Positions 16,694 through 31,245 are shown, counted from the first letter of the stretch. The stretch: DNA of 64,000 bases from Streptomyces albicerus (GCF_008905045.1 NZ_VWMY01000050.1:23589-87588); one strand, 5' to 3'. Numbers and translations are program-made. The notes: generated by a model not told the origin, from the letters alone.

Positions 16694-17050
16694 TCAGTCC
16701 ACAAACTTCTGGTAAGACGCATCAAGATCCCGCACCTCCGCAGAGGCATGCAACGCAAGTCCATCAACCGGCTTCACATGGGCCCGCAAAAGCCCGAGCG
16801 CCCGCTCGGTCAACGCAGCCTTGGTCTCGACCGTACGCCCGGGCAACAGCGCGAGCGTGACATGCACAAGCGCATGGCCCGACACCTCCGAGCCGACAAC
16901 AATGTCCTCGGTCGGCCGAAACCGAGTCTTACAGGCTTCGATCTTCGCCGCGGCCGTCTCCACCACCATGGCGTGCAGCGCGACAGCGAACCCCTGCCGA
17001 TCGAAGGCGTCGGCAAGCGACGTGGAGTAGTCGACAGTGATCTGCGGCAT
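16694..17050 (-). CDS. 5-carboxymethyl-2-hydroxymuconate isomerase-like (tautomerase superfamily)
   Basis: 118 residues from the ATG at 17050 (AGGAG at 5 nt); a GTG 6 nt upstream is less likely. The mature protein would start with Pro, the catalytic base of tautomerases (MPQITVDYS), and the family motifs FAVALHAMVVE and CKTRFRP match the CHMI (HpaF-like) family. CHMI acts in homoprotocatechuate degradation, but no hpa genes are present here, so the physiological substrate is uncertain. Confidence 0.82.
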   Translation of the reverse strand: MPQITVDYSTSLADAFDRQGFAVALHAMVVETAAAKIEACKTRFRPTEDIVVGSEVSGHALVHVTLALLPGRTVETKAALTERALGLLRAHVKPVDGLALHASAEVRDLDASYQKFVD

Positions 17051-17117
17051 GGGCACTCCTGTTCTAGGTCAACAAGGCTCACCCTAGTCTTCAGCCCCTT
17101 TCAGCCCGAGGACTGTC

Positions 17118-18743
17118 TCAGCCCGAGGACAGTCTCAGGGCGAGGAGCGCGATATCGTCCTCCCGCTCGTGGCCGAAGCAGTCCAGCAGCGTGTCGCACA
17201 GGGCGGCCACACCGGGCGGGGCGTCGGCGGCGGCCGTGCGGAGGTGCTCCATGGAGACCGCCAGATCCGTGCCGCGGGTCTCGATGAGGCCGTCGGTGAC
17301 CATGAGGAGGCGGTCGGTGGGGTCGAGGAACAGTTCGACGGGCTCCTGCCGGGCCAGGCCGAGGCCGAGCAGCGGCCCGGCGGCCTTGGCGTACTCGGCG
17401 CTGCCCGAGTCGCGGACGATCAGCGGTGGGATGTGGCCCGCGTTGGCGATCCGGATGCGCCCGGTGTCCGGGCCGACCAGCACCAGGCAGACGGTGGCCG
17501 TGGCCTCGGGGTGGTAGCGCTGCAGCATCCGGTCGAGCCGCTCGGCGAGCACCGCCGGATCGGATTCCTCGACGCAGTAGGCGCGCAGGGCATGACGTAT
17601 CTCGACCATGACGGTGGCCGCGTCCAGCGAGTGCCCGACGACGTCCCCGACCGCGGTGAGCACCCCGTCGTCGGTGCGCAGCGCGGCGTAGAAGTCGCCG
17701 CCGATCTCGGTCTGCCGGGACGCGGGCACATAACGCACCACGACGTCGACGCCGGGCAGGTCGGGCAGCCGGTGCGGCTGGGGCAGGAAGCTGTGCTGGA
17801 GCGTGAGGGCGACGTGGCGCTCGACCTGGTACATCAGCAGGGGTTCGGCGGCGAGCGCGGTGGCCTGGGCGAGGCGGCCGACCAGCTCCCCGTCGTCGGG
17901 TTCGCCGAGGGGCAGGGTACGCAGGGGTGTCGCGAAGCACACCGGCGCCCTGCCGTCCTGGGTCAGGGTGAGCACGAGGCGGGCGTCGTCCTGGACGCCG
18001 GGCCGGAAGAAGCCCATGGGCCACAAGGGCGCGGGTACGACGGTGCGGAACACCCCGCTGCGCCCCTTGCTGATCTGGGTGATCAGCCGGGCGGCGGCCT
18101 CCTGCGCCCGGATGTCCGGCAGGGCGAAGGTGCTTCGGCCCTTGGACGTGCTGTAGTACAGCTCGCCGTCCGGGCCGAGGACGAAGACGACGGCCGGACC
18201 ACCGGTGAGCCGGGCGGCGCCCTCGGCGGACGCGTCGGCGAGTTCCGTGAGGTTGCGCGCGGTCTGGACGGCGACGATCGTCTCGGACAGCAGCGTCAGC
18301 CGGCGTACGAGCGTCTCCGCGCCCGAGCGCATCTGGGCGGCGCGCAGCGCGGCCCGTACGACGGCCCGGATCTCCTCGGGTTCGGCGGGCACCGTCAGAT
18401 ACGCCTCGCCGCCCGCGTCCAGGCCCTCGCACCGGTCGCCGGGTGCCATGGCGGCGGCGGAGAAATGGACGATGGGCAGCGCCGACATGGGCGGCTGCGC
18501 CTTGAGCCGGCGGCACAGTTCGAAGCCGCTCATGTCCGGCAGGCCGACGTCGATGAGGGCGACGTCGGGCAGGGCACCCGCGCGCAGCCGTACGTCGAGT
18601 TCCACGAGCGCCTCGCCGGCGGTGGCCACGGGGACGACTCGGTGACCGGCGCGGCGCAGCACCGCCCCGATGGCGTAGCGGCTGGCCGGCACGTCGTCGA
18701 CGATCAGCACGGTCGTGCGTGTCCTGTTGGCGTTGCCGTCCAT
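17118..18743 (-). CDS. Receiver - GAF-like - SpoIIE/PP2C phosphatase protein
   Basis: 541 residues. A response-regulator receiver (1-125) has phospho-acceptor Asp65 in ALIDVGLPD. A GAF-like middle (about 150-290) contains AVVFVLGPDGELYYS. The C-terminal SpoIIE-type PP2C domain (about 320-540) shows RQTEIGGDFYAALRTDDG, VGDVVGHSLDAA, NAGHIPPLIV and DDIALLALR with the metal-binding Asp residues. Such RsbU-like phosphatases act on anti-sigma-factor antagonists in stress signalling (family knowledge). No partner kinase or sigma gene is adjacent. It ends 32 nt from the isomerase gene on the other side of a short intergenic. Confidence 0.88.
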   Translation of the reverse strand: MDGNANRTRTTVLIVDDVPASRYAIGAVLRRAGHRVVPVATAGEALVELDVRLRAGALPDVALIDVGLPDMSGFELCRRLKAQPPMSALPIVHFSAAAMAPGDRCEGLDAGGEAYLTVPAEPEEIRAVVRAALRAAQMRSGAETLVRRLTLLSETIVAVQTARNLTELADASAEGAARLTGGPAVVFVLGPDGELYYSTSKGRSTFALPDIRAQEAAARLITQISKGRSGVFRTVVPAPLWPMGFFRPGVQDDARLVLTLTQDGRAPVCFATPLRTLPLGEPDDGELVGRLAQATALAAEPLLMYQVERHVALTLQHSFLPQPHRLPDLPGVDVVVRYVPASRQTEIGGDFYAALRTDDGVLTAVGDVVGHSLDAATVMVEIRHALRAYCVEESDPAVLAERLDRMLQRYHPEATATVCLVLVGPDTGRIRIANAGHIPPLIVRDSGSAEYAKAAGPLLGLGLARQEPVELFLDPTDRLLMVTDGLIETRGTDLAVSMEHLRTAAADAPPGVAALCDTLLDCFGHEREDDIALLALRLSSG

Positions 18744-18816
18744 CTGTGCAGCCCTCGCAGCACGGTGGTGGGGCGGAACGAGGTTTGGGGTCCGCCCCAC
18801 CAAAATTAGTGCTTTA

Positions 18817-24231
<5,415 letters not shown>

Positions 24232-24326
24232 AGGCGTGAACTCCTAGCGAATACGGCTCAATTGGGTCCGCCCCCTCGCCGCGGCACGGCCACGGTGCCG
24301 GGCGCCGGCGTGACCGTATCGCTTAC

Positions 24327-24364
24327 GCAAGGTTTACAGCAAGAGTCTTGAAATCCGTAGCAAG
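24327..24364. promoter_or_regulatory. MalR-type GCAAG cluster upstream of the pullulanase gene
   Basis: Three GCAAG words (24327, 24339, 24360) and a CAAGAGTCTTG palindrome (24340-24350) lie 95-135 nt upstream of the pullulanase start. Same vocabulary as the candidate MalR sites near malE and the amylase. Confidence 0.5.
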
Positions 24365-24370
24365 AAATTT

Positions 24371-25828
24371 CTAAAGCGGTGCGTCCGCGCGGAGGGCCCG
24401 GACCGCCGAGGAGCGACGGGCCGGGCCCTCAACCAAGCCTGCGCGCCAGCAGCTCGACTTGCCCGAGTGGACCGCCAGTGCCGTGTTCGCGCCCAGGGTT
24501 GCCGTCAGCTGGCCCGAGCCGTTCACTGTGACCGTCGTGTTGCTCTGGACGTTGCAGTACGTGCCCGCCGGGAGGGAGGTCTGGTAGGTGCGGGTCAGGG
24601 ACGACGACTCGTGGTTGATGGCCACGAAACCCTTGCTGCCGCGGCCGAACGCGATGGCGTCGTTGCCGTTGTCCCACCAGTTCGTGACGGACTCGCCGCG
24701 CGTCGTGTTGCGGAAGGCGACCATCGACTGGATCTCCGGCCAGGCGTGCTGGCACTTCCAGCCGTCCTGCCAACAGGCGTTGACCGTACCGCCGTTGGGC
24801 GGGCCCGCGTCCGTGGACGAGAACTCGTAGCCCGAGTTGATGTCGGGCGCGCCGTAGGGGTACGCCAGCATGAAGACGCTGGCCAGGGTGTAGTTGGCGT
24901 TGTCCTTGTAGCTGAGCGTGGAGCCGTTGCGCTCGGTGTCGTGGTTGTCGACGAAGACGCCGGAGACGCCGCTGTTCATGTAGCCCCAGCCCTCACCGTA
25001 GTTCTTCAGGTAGGCGAGGTTCTCGCTGTTGAAGACCCGCTTGAGGTCGAACGCGTACCGGAACTCCTGGACGTCGCCGTTGCCGGTGTACTCGCTGGGC
25101 TGGACCGCCTCGCCCGCGCCGTGGATGGCCTCCTGCTTCCAGTACACCGAGGGGTTCGTCAGCCGCGACTTGATGTTGGCCAGGTCGGCGGCCGGGATGT
25201 GCTTGGCCGCGTCGACGCGGAAGCCGTCGACACCGAGGGAGAGCAGGTCGTTCATGTACTTGGCGATGGTCGCGCGGACGTACTCCTCACCCGTGTCCAG
25301 GTCGGCGAGCCCGACGAGTTCGCAGTTCTGGACGTTCCCGCGATCCTGGTAGTTGGTGATCTGCGAGGTGCAGTTGTCGAAGTCGAACGACGAGTACAGG
25401 CCCGGGTAGTCGTACTTCGTGTAGGACGAGCCGCCCGTGCCGGTGCCGCTGCCCGCCGACATGTGGTTGATGACCGTGTCGGCGACGACCTTCACGCCCG
25501 CCGCGTGACAGGTGCTGACCATGTTCTGGAAGGCGGTTCGGTCGCCGAGCCGGCCGGCGATCTTGTAGCTGACGGGCTGGTACGAGGTCCACCACTGCGA
25601 GCCCTGTATGTGCTCGGCGGGCGGCGAGACCTGGACGTATCCGTAGCCGGCGGGGCCCAGGCGGTTGGTGCACTCCTTGGCGACCGAGGCGAAGTTCCAC
25701 TCGAAGAGGACGGCGGTGACGTCCTTGGTGCCGGGCGGGGAGGCGTGCGCGGTGCCCGCGGTGCTCGCGGGGACGACGAGCGCGGCCGCCGCGAGGGCGA
25801 GCGCGCCACAGAGAGCTCTCTTGGCCAT
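24371..25828 (-). CDS. Extracellular alpha-amylase (GH13), no starch-binding domain
   Basis: 485 residues from ATG 25828 (GGAGAAGGA upstream; earlier in-frame starts lack one). Signal peptide with cleavage near AHA (about 28). Catalytic residues Asp206 (GFRVDAAKH), Glu233 (KQEAIHG) and Asp297 (FVDNHDTER) match animal-type amylases. After the beta-domain ending in HSGKSSC there is no CBM20 module as in many Streptomyces amylases; instead an unrelated 25-residue tail WRAGLVEGPARRSSA... runs through an inverted repeat (24392-24430) that looks like a terminator. This suggests a lost stop or deletion. Endo-cleaves starch outside the cell; likely MalR-controlled. Confidence 0.93.
   Translation of the reverse strand: MAKRALCGALALAAAALVVPASTAGTAHASPPGTKDVTAVLFEWNFASVAKECTNRLGPAGYGYVQVSPPAEHIQGSQWWTSYQPVSYKIAGRLGDRTAFQNMVSTCHAAGVKVVADTVINHMSAGSGTGTGGSSYTKYDYPGLYSSFDFDNCTSQITNYQDRGNVQNCELVGLADLDTGEEYVRATIAKYMNDLLSLGVDGFRVDAAKHIPAADLANIKSRLTNPSVYWKQEAIHGAGEAVQPSEYTGNGDVQEFRYAFDLKRVFNSENLAYLKNYGEGWGYMNSGVSGVFVDNHDTERNGSTLSYKDNANYTLASVFMLAYPYGAPDINSGYEFSSTDAGPPNGGTVNACWQDGWKCQHAWPEIQSMVAFRNTTRGESVTNWWDNGNDAIAFGRGSKGFVAINHESSSLTRTYQTSLPAGTYCNVQSNTTVTVNGSGQLTATLGANTALAVHSGKSSCWRAGLVEGPARRSSAVRALRADAPL
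24392..24430 (-). terminator. Terminator-like hairpin inside the amylase 3' end
   Basis: GAGGGCCCGG and CCGGGCCCTC are perfect 10-nt arms separated by 19 nt. It is within the last codons of the amylase frame; the stop codon (24371-24373) is 19 nt beyond the right-hand arm. Confidence 0.6.
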
Positions 25829-25853
25829 GTGGGGGTCCTTCTCCATTGAAGGT

Positions 25854-25866
25854 TCTTGCTGCAAGA
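25854..25866. promoter_or_regulatory. Candidate MalR operator before the alpha-amylase gene
   Basis: TCTTGC-T-GCAAGA, a perfect 13-nt palindrome, begins 26 nt upstream of the amylase start. It matches the GCAAG/CTTGC vocabulary seen at malE. Confidence 0.65.
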
Positions 25867-25895
25867 TTCAACAGCCATGCGGTGCGCCAGATAGT

Positions 25896-25930
25896 AGAAG
25901 CCCGCCTTCCGGAGCGGAAGACGGGCTTCT
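25896..25930 (-). terminator. Terminator after aglA
   Basis: AGAAGCCCG.CTTCCG and CGGAAG.CGGGCTTCT arms with a 3-nt loop, 46 nt past the aglA stop and before the amylase promoter, followed by an AT-rich stretch. Confidence 0.8.
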
Positions 25931-25975
25931 GAAAATTCCGGAAAGTTCTTGCAGAACCCCTCGGGTGATGGACGG

Positions 25976-27682
25976 TCAGTTATCGGTCCACCACACTGTG
26001 GTGTCGGCCGGCAGCTTCGCCTCGCCGTCGTCCGTCACGGTCACCTCGCCGGTCATCCCGCCGGTCGTCTCGCCGCTCGTGAGCAGCACCCGCCCGTACG
26101 CCGGGACGGTCACCGCCTCGCCGCCGGTGTTGGTGGTGCAGGTGAACGCCCCGCGGCGGAAGGCGAGGACGCCCTCGGGTGCCTTCAGCCACTCGACGCG
26201 GTCGCCCGCACCGAGGTCGGGCTGCTCGCTGCGTACGGCGAGCGCGGACCGGTACAGCTCGAGGGTCGAGCCCACGACGCCGGTCTGCGCCTCGATGCTC
26301 AACTCGCCCCAGCCGTCCGGCTGGGGCAGCCAGCTGCCGCCGCTGCCGAAGCCGTACGACGAGCCGTCCCGGGTCCACGGGATCGGCACCCGGCACCCGT
26401 CGCGGAACCCGTCCTGGCCCGCGCCCCGGAAGTACGCGGGGTCCTGGCGCACCTCGTCCGGCAGGTCGACGACGTCCGGCAGGCCCAGCTCCTCGCCCTG
26501 GTACAGGTAGGCGGACCCGGGCAGCGCGAGCATCAGGAGTGTCGCGGCACGTGCCCGGCGCAGGCCCAGCTCGCGGTCCCCGGCGGTACGGATCTGGGTG
26601 CCGAGCCCGCCCGGGTTGGCGAACCGCGTCGCGTGCCGGGTCACGTCGTGGTTGGACAGCACCCAGGTGGCGGGGGCGCCCACGGGACGCATCGCGTCGA
26701 GCGTGCGGTCGATGCAGGAGCGCAGCTGCCCGGCGTCCCAATCGGTGCTCAGATACTGGAAGTTGAAGGCCTGGTGCAGTTCGTCGGGGCGCACGTAGTT
26801 GGCGGTGCGCTCGATCGTCGGGGTCCATGCCTCGGCGACGAAGATGCGCTGGCCCGCGTACTCGTCGAGGACGATCCGCCAGGCCCGGTAGATCTCGTGC
26901 ACGCCGTCCTGGTCGAAGAACGGCATGACATCGTTGCCCAGCAGTTTCACCTGGTCGCGCGCGCCCAGGTCCGGCAGGCCGGCCGCCTTCACCAGGCCGT
27001 GGGCCACGTCGATGCGGAAGCCGTCGACGCCCATGTCGAGCCAGAACCGCAGGATCGAGCGGAACTCGTCGCCGACGGCCGGGTGGTCCCAGTTGAAGTC
27101 GGGCTGCTCGGGCGCGAAGAGGTGCAGATACCACTCGCCGGGGGTGCCGTCCGGCTCGGTGACGCGGGTCCAGGCGGGCCCGCCGAAGATGGACTCCCAG
27201 TCGTTGGGCGGGAGTTCACCGTCGACGCCCTTCCCCGGGCGGAAGTGGTAGCGGTCCCGCAGCGGCGAGCCCGGCCCGTCCGCGACGGCCCGCTTGAACC
27301 ACTCGTGCTGGTCGGAGGAGTGGTTGGGCACGAGGTCGACGATGATCCGGAGGCCGAGGTCGTGGGCGTCGCGGATCAGTGCGTCGGCGTCGAGCAGGTT
27401 GCCGAACATCGGATCCACGGCCCGGTAGTCCGCCACGTCGTAGCCGGCGTCGGCCTGCGGCGAGGCGTAGAAGGGGCTGAGCCACACGGCGTCCACGCCG
27501 AGGTCGCGCAGATACGGGAGTCGGGAACGTACGCCCTCCAGGTCGCCCATGCCGTCGCCGTCGCTGTCGGCGAAGCTGCGCGGATAGACCTGGTAGATCA
27601 CCGCGTCGCGCCACCAGTCGCGGCGGTCGGCGACGGTGACGAGGGCGGAGGTCGGGGCCGGGTCGGCGGAGTGCTGGCTCAT
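25976..27682 (-). CDS. aglA: Alpha-glucosidase AglA (GH13)
   Basis: 568 residues, no signal peptide, so cytoplasmic. GH13 residues: Asp225 (GFRIDVAHG), Glu284 (FVAEAWTP), Asp346 (LSNHDVTRH). The N-terminal VIYQVYPRSFADSDGDG and DLVPNHSSDQHEW motifs are those of oligo-1,6-glucosidase/alpha-glucosidase. It would hydrolyse imported maltose and maltodextrins to glucose. ATG at 27682 has AAGGA 4 nt upstream. It lies downstream of malG with a 220-nt gap containing a perfect hairpin, so it may be read from the malE promoter at a lower level. aglA follows malEFG in S. coelicolor (recalled). Confidence 0.92.
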   Translation of the reverse strand: MSQHSADPAPTSALVTVADRRDWWRDAVIYQVYPRSFADSDGDGMGDLEGVRSRLPYLRDLGVDAVWLSPFYASPQADAGYDVADYRAVDPMFGNLLDADALIRDAHDLGLRIIVDLVPNHSSDQHEWFKRAVADGPGSPLRDRYHFRPGKGVDGELPPNDWESIFGGPAWTRVTEPDGTPGEWYLHLFAPEQPDFNWDHPAVGDEFRSILRFWLDMGVDGFRIDVAHGLVKAAGLPDLGARDQVKLLGNDVMPFFDQDGVHEIYRAWRIVLDEYAGQRIFVAEAWTPTIERTANYVRPDELHQAFNFQYLSTDWDAGQLRSCIDRTLDAMRPVGAPATWVLSNHDVTRHATRFANPGGLGTQIRTAGDRELGLRRARAATLLMLALPGSAYLYQGEELGLPDVVDLPDEVRQDPAYFRGAGQDGFRDGCRVPIPWTRDGSSYGFGSGGSWLPQPDGWGELSIEAQTGVVGSTLELYRSALAVRSEQPDLGAGDRVEWLKAPEGVLAFRRGAFTCTTNTGGEAVTVPAYGRVLLTSGETTGGMTGEVTVTDDGEAKLPADTTVWWTDN

Positions 27683-27742
27683 AACATCCTTGATGCGTAA
27701 GGAGTTCGGTCATGGGTGGGTGTGCGTACGGCGCTGGGACGA

Positions 27743-27786
27743 GGCGGCCGCGGTGCCGGCGGGGTCGGAGGGACACCGCGGCCGCC
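27743..27786 (-). terminator. Perfect hairpin between malG and aglA
   Basis: GGCGGCCGCGGTG and CACCGCGGCCGCC, perfect 13-bp arms enclosing 18 nt, in the 220-nt gap between malG and aglA. It may terminate partly or stabilise malEFG RNA. Confidence 0.65.
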
Positions 27787-27904
27787 ACCCGCGCGGTGAA
27801 CGCACGGGAGCTTGGCTCCTGTCGTCAAGGTGGCGCCTGCGGAGGGCCGGGCGCCACCCGGCAGGCGGTACTTCCACAACGAGACGTCGGAGGTGTCAAG
27901 GGCG

Positions 27905-28816
27905 TCAGCCTTTCGTGCCGCCCGCGGTCAGTCCGGTCACCAGGTTCTTCTGCACAAGGTAGAAGAACGCGGAGACCGGGATGGCCACCAACACCGCGGT
28001 GGCGGCCATGAGGTTGCGCTGCGCGTCGTGCTCGCTGACGAAGCTCTGCAGACCGACGGCGAACGTGTACTTCGTGTCGGACAGCATGAACGTCGAGGCG
28101 AAGGCGACCTCGCCGAACGCGGTGATGAAGCTGTAGAAGGCGGCCACGGCCAGGCCCGGCTTGGCGAGCGGCAGGATCAGTCGCGCGAACGTGCCGAAGG
28201 GTGAGAGCCCGTCGACGCGTCCGGCCTCGTCGATCTCGAAGGGGATGGTGTCGAAGTAGCCCTTGAGCAGCCAGGCGCAGTACGGCACGGCGGTCGAGCA
28301 GTAGACGAGGATCAGGCCCAAGTAGTTGTCGATGAGCTGGAGTTCCGAAAGGATCTCGTACATCGGGACCATCAGCACGGCGACCGGGAACATCTGGGTG
28401 ACCAGCAGGACCCACATGAACTTCTTGTAGCCGGGGAAGCGCATGCGGGAGACCGCGTAGCCGGTGGTGGCGGCGACCAGCACACCGATGACGGTCGTGC
28501 CGAGCGACACGACGACCGTGCTCCACAGCCAGTCGAAGAAGGGCGTGTGCTGGAGCACGAACGAGTAGTTGTCGAGCGTCATCTTGCCGAGGATGTCCTC
28601 GGGGTGCAGGTAGTCGTCCTTGTCCGGGCCGAGGGACAGGTAGACCAGCCAGGCGATCGGGAAGAGCGCGATCAGACTCGCGACGATCAGGATGCCGTGC
28701 GAGGTGAGCGAGCCGGCGAGGCCTCGCTCGCCGCGCCGCCGTCCCCTGCCCGCCGGGGTGGTGTCCACGGGGACCTGGTCCGCCGGGGCGGAGCTCTGGA
28801 CTGCTGTGGTGCTCAT
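27905..28816 (-). CDS. malG: Maltose/maltodextrin ABC permease MalG
   Basis: 303 residues from ATG 28816 (AGGAG at 6 nt), 13 nt after malF. An N-terminal Arg/Gly-rich cytoplasmic segment precedes six membrane helices. The EAA loop that contacts the ATPase reads EIDEAGRVDGLSPFGTFARL followed by ILPLAKPGL. Pairs with MalF to import maltodextrins bound by MalE. No ATPase gene is in the operon; actinomycetes usually use the shared MsiK ATPase (family knowledge). Confidence 0.95.
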   Translation of the reverse strand: MSTTAVQSSAPADQVPVDTTPAGRGRRRGERGLAGSLTSHGILIVASLIALFPIAWLVYLSLGPDKDDYLHPEDILGKMTLDNYSFVLQHTPFFDWLWSTVVVSLGTTVIGVLVAATTGYAVSRMRFPGYKKFMWVLLVTQMFPVAVLMVPMYEILSELQLIDNYLGLILVYCSTAVPYCAWLLKGYFDTIPFEIDEAGRVDGLSPFGTFARLILPLAKPGLAVAAFYSFITAFGEVAFASTFMLSDTKYTFAVGLQSFVSEHDAQRNLMAATAVLVAIPVSAFFYLVQKNLVTGLTAGGTKG

Positions 28817-28829
28817 GGGGACTCCTGCC

Positions 28830-29834
28830 TCAGATCGCGAGCTGCTGCTCATTGCGGGCCAGCCAGCGGCGGTAGACGGAGGTGAAGACGATCAGGATGG
28901 AGAGCAGCAGGACGCCGTACGCGGCGGACTGCGCGTAGTCGCGCGGCTGCTGGCCGAAGCCCAGGTAGTAGGCCCAGGTGACGAGGATCTGCGCGTCCGG
29001 CGCGGTGTCGCCGAAGAGCAGGAAGATGATGGCGAACTGGTTGAAGGTCCAGATGACGCCGAGCAGGACGACGGTGGAGCTGACCGACCTGAGGCCCGGC
29101 AGGGTCACGTGCCGGAAGCGCTGCCAGGCATTGGCGCCGTCCATCTCGGCGGCCTCGTACAGGGCGCCGTCGATGGACTGCAGTCCGCCGAGCAGCGAGA
29201 CCATCATGAACGGCACACCGCACCAGGTGTTGACCATGATCGCGGCCGTGCGCTGCCAGAAGGAGTCCTCCAGCCACAGCGGCGACGGCAGATGCAGCGT
29301 GTCGAGCACGGAGTTGATGACGCCGCCGTCGGCGAGCATGAAGCGCCAGCCGAAGACGGTGACGAAGGTCGGCACGGCCCAGGGCAGGACCAGGATCAGC
29401 CGGTAGAAGGTGCGGCCGCGCAGCTTCTGGTTGAGCAGCAGCGCGAGGCCGAGGCCGATGGCGTAGTGGAGCAGGACGCACAGCGCCGTCCACACGATCG
29501 TCCAGATGAAGTGCGACCAGAAGCGGTCGTACGCGGTGGGGCCCCACAGGATGTCGGCGTAGTTGTCCAGGCCGATGAACTTGTAGGTGGCGTCGATGTG
29601 GTTGACGCCGATCGTGCGGGCCGAGTTGAGGCTGTTGGCGTCGGTGAACGTCAGGTAGATGCCCCGCACCAGCGGGTAGAGGACCAGCACGCCGAGCACG
29701 ACGACCACCGGGGCGATCATCGCGTACGCGTACCAGTACCTCTGGTACGAGTGCTTCAGGCGCTGGAGCGGGCCGGGGCGCGGGGCCCGGTCACCGCGGC
29801 GCTTGCCGGTCGCGCGGTCGATGACGACTGTCAT
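28830..29834 (-). CDS. malF: Maltose/maltodextrin ABC permease MalF
   Basis: 334 residues. Six to seven membrane helices, beginning with YAMIAPVVVVLGVLVLYPLV. The EAA loop is ALYEAAEMDGANAWQRFRHV with TLPGL next. The ATG at 29834 has AAGGTG 8 nt upstream. Co-directional with malE (140-nt gap holding a strong hairpin) and malG (13 nt). Confidence 0.95.
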   Translation of the reverse strand: MTVVIDRATGKRRGDRAPRPGPLQRLKHSYQRYWYAYAMIAPVVVVLGVLVLYPLVRGIYLTFTDANSLNSARTIGVNHIDATYKFIGLDNYADILWGPTAYDRFWSHFIWTIVWTALCVLLHYAIGLGLALLLNQKLRGRTFYRLILVLPWAVPTFVTVFGWRFMLADGGVINSVLDTLHLPSPLWLEDSFWQRTAAIMVNTWCGVPFMMVSLLGGLQSIDGALYEAAEMDGANAWQRFRHVTLPGLRSVSSTVVLLGVIWTFNQFAIIFLLFGDTAPDAQILVTWAYYLGFGQQPRDYAQSAAYGVLLLSILIVFTSVYRRWLARNEQQLAI

Positions 29835-29926
29835 GGTTCGACACCTTCTGGAAAATCAGGGGTGGGGCGCACGTTCTGGAGGATCACGGGCTGATCCGGG
29901 CTGGTCGGGTCGCACGGACAGGCCGA

Positions 29927-29966
29927 TGGCCGTCGGATCCGTCCCCCCAGTCGGATCCGACGGCCA
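29927..29966 (-). terminator. Perfect 15-bp hairpin between malE and malF
   Basis: TGGCCGTCGGATCCG pairs with CGGATCCGACGGCCA across 10 nt, 7 nt after the malE stop. Position suggests an attenuator or 3'-end stabiliser that raises MalE above MalF and MalG. There is no U-tract. Confidence 0.85.
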
Positions 29967-29973
29967 CTCGGGG

Positions 29974-31245
29974 TCACTTGCTGAAGTCCGGGACCAGCTT
30001 GGCGATCGCGGTCTCCGCGTTGCTCAGGCCCTTGTCCAGCGATTCCTTGCCACCGGCGATCTTGGGCAGCTCGGTGTCGAGCGGGCCCCACAGGGAGCTG
30101 TACTCGGGCAGTGCCGGGCGCGGCTGCGCGGCGGAGAGCACGCCCTGGTAGCCGGCGATGCCCGGGTCGGCCTTGACCTCGGCGGTGTAGGCGTCGTCGC
30201 GGGTCGGCAGCGTGGAGTTCTTGAGGGCGATGGTCTCCTGGGACTTCGCCGAGGTCATGAACTTCACGAACTTCAGCGAGGCCTCCTGGTGGGCCTTGTC
30301 CGAGCCCGCGTACACGGAGAGGTTGTGGCCGCCGGTCGGGGCGCCCGCCTTGCCGCTGGAGCCGGCCGGGACGGTGGCGATGCCGAGGTTGGCCTTGTCC
30401 TTGAAGGCCGAGCCCTTGTAGAAGTTCGTGATCTCCCAGGGGCCCTGGACGATCGCGGCGACCTTGCCGCTGACGAACGCGTCCTGGATGTGGGCGTACG
30501 CGTCGGCGGTGGTGTCGGCCTTGTGCAGGCCCTTGCCGTCGAAGAGGCCCTGCCAGGTCTCGTAGCCCTTCTTGGCCTCGGCCGAGGCGACGGTGATCTT
30601 CTTGGCGTCGGCGTCGACCGTGTCGGTGCCCTCGCCGTAGAGGAACGACTGCGCGTAGTAGGCCTGGGTGGAGCCCCAGTAGCCGTCGACGCCGGTCTTG
30701 TCCTTGATCGTGGCGGCGGCCTTCTTCAGGTCCGCCCAGGTCTTGGGCGCCTCGCTGATGCCGGCCTTCTCGAAGAGTTCCTTGTTGTAGACCAGCGCGA
30801 GGGTGTCGGTGACCAGCGGCACACCGTACGTCTTGCCCTCGTACTTGGCCTGCTCGATCAGGCTGGCCTGGAACTTGCTCTGGTCCGCGAGGGCCTCCGT
30901 GCCGTCGAGGGGCAGCAGGTAGCTCTTCTTCGCGAAGGCCGGGGTCCAGCCGACCTCGGAGCGCAGGATGTCCGGGGCGCCCTTGGAGCCGGCGGCGGTG
31001 TCGAACTTGTTCTGCGCCTGGTCGAAGGGCACGTTGACGTACTTGACCTTGATGCCCGGGTTGGCCTTCTCGAATTCCTTCGCGAGGGCCTTGTACACCG
31101 GTGCCTCGTTGGTGGCGTTGGACGTGTCCCACCACGTGATGGTGACCGGGCCGTCCGCCTCGCCACTGTCGCTGTCGCCGCCGCAGGCCGTCGCCGCGAG
31201 GGCGAGGGACGCCACCAGTGCGGTGGCCGCTATGCCACGCCGCAT
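29974..31245 (-). CDS. malE: Maltose/maltodextrin-binding lipoprotein MalE
   Basis: 423 residues. The signal peptide ends in the lipobox LAATAC, so Cys about 21 is lipidated and the protein is tethered outside the membrane. Solute-binding protein family 1 features: TITWWDTSNATNEAPVYKAL near the start and VAAIVQGPWEI, GHNLSVYAGS later. It delivers maltodextrins to MalF-MalG. The ATG has AAGGAG 6 nt upstream. Transcribed divergently from malR across 475 nt with two GCAAG-type palindromes. Confidence 0.96.
   Translation of the reverse strand: MRRGIAATALVASLALAATACGGDSDSGEADGPVTITWWDTSNATNEAPVYKALAKEFEKANPGIKVKYVNVPFDQAQNKFDTAAGSKGAPDILRSEVGWTPAFAKKSYLLPLDGTEALADQSKFQASLIEQAKYEGKTYGVPLVTDTLALVYNKELFEKAGISEAPKTWADLKKAAATIKDKTGVDGYWGSTQAYYAQSFLYGEGTDTVDADAKKITVASAEAKKGYETWQGLFDGKGLHKADTTADAYAHIQDAFVSGKVAAIVQGPWEITNFYKGSAFKDKANLGIATVPAGSSGKAGAPTGGHNLSVYAGSDKAHQEASLKFVKFMTSAKSQETIALKNSTLPTRDDAYTAEVKADPGIAGYQGVLSAAQPRPALPEYSSLWGPLDTELPKIAGGKESLDKGLSNAETAIAKLVPDFSK

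Noticed and set aside
25945..25957. GTTCTTGCAGAAC as a MalR site
   Set aside because: It is on the aglA side of the terminator hairpin, so unlikely to control the amylase; imperfect in the centre.
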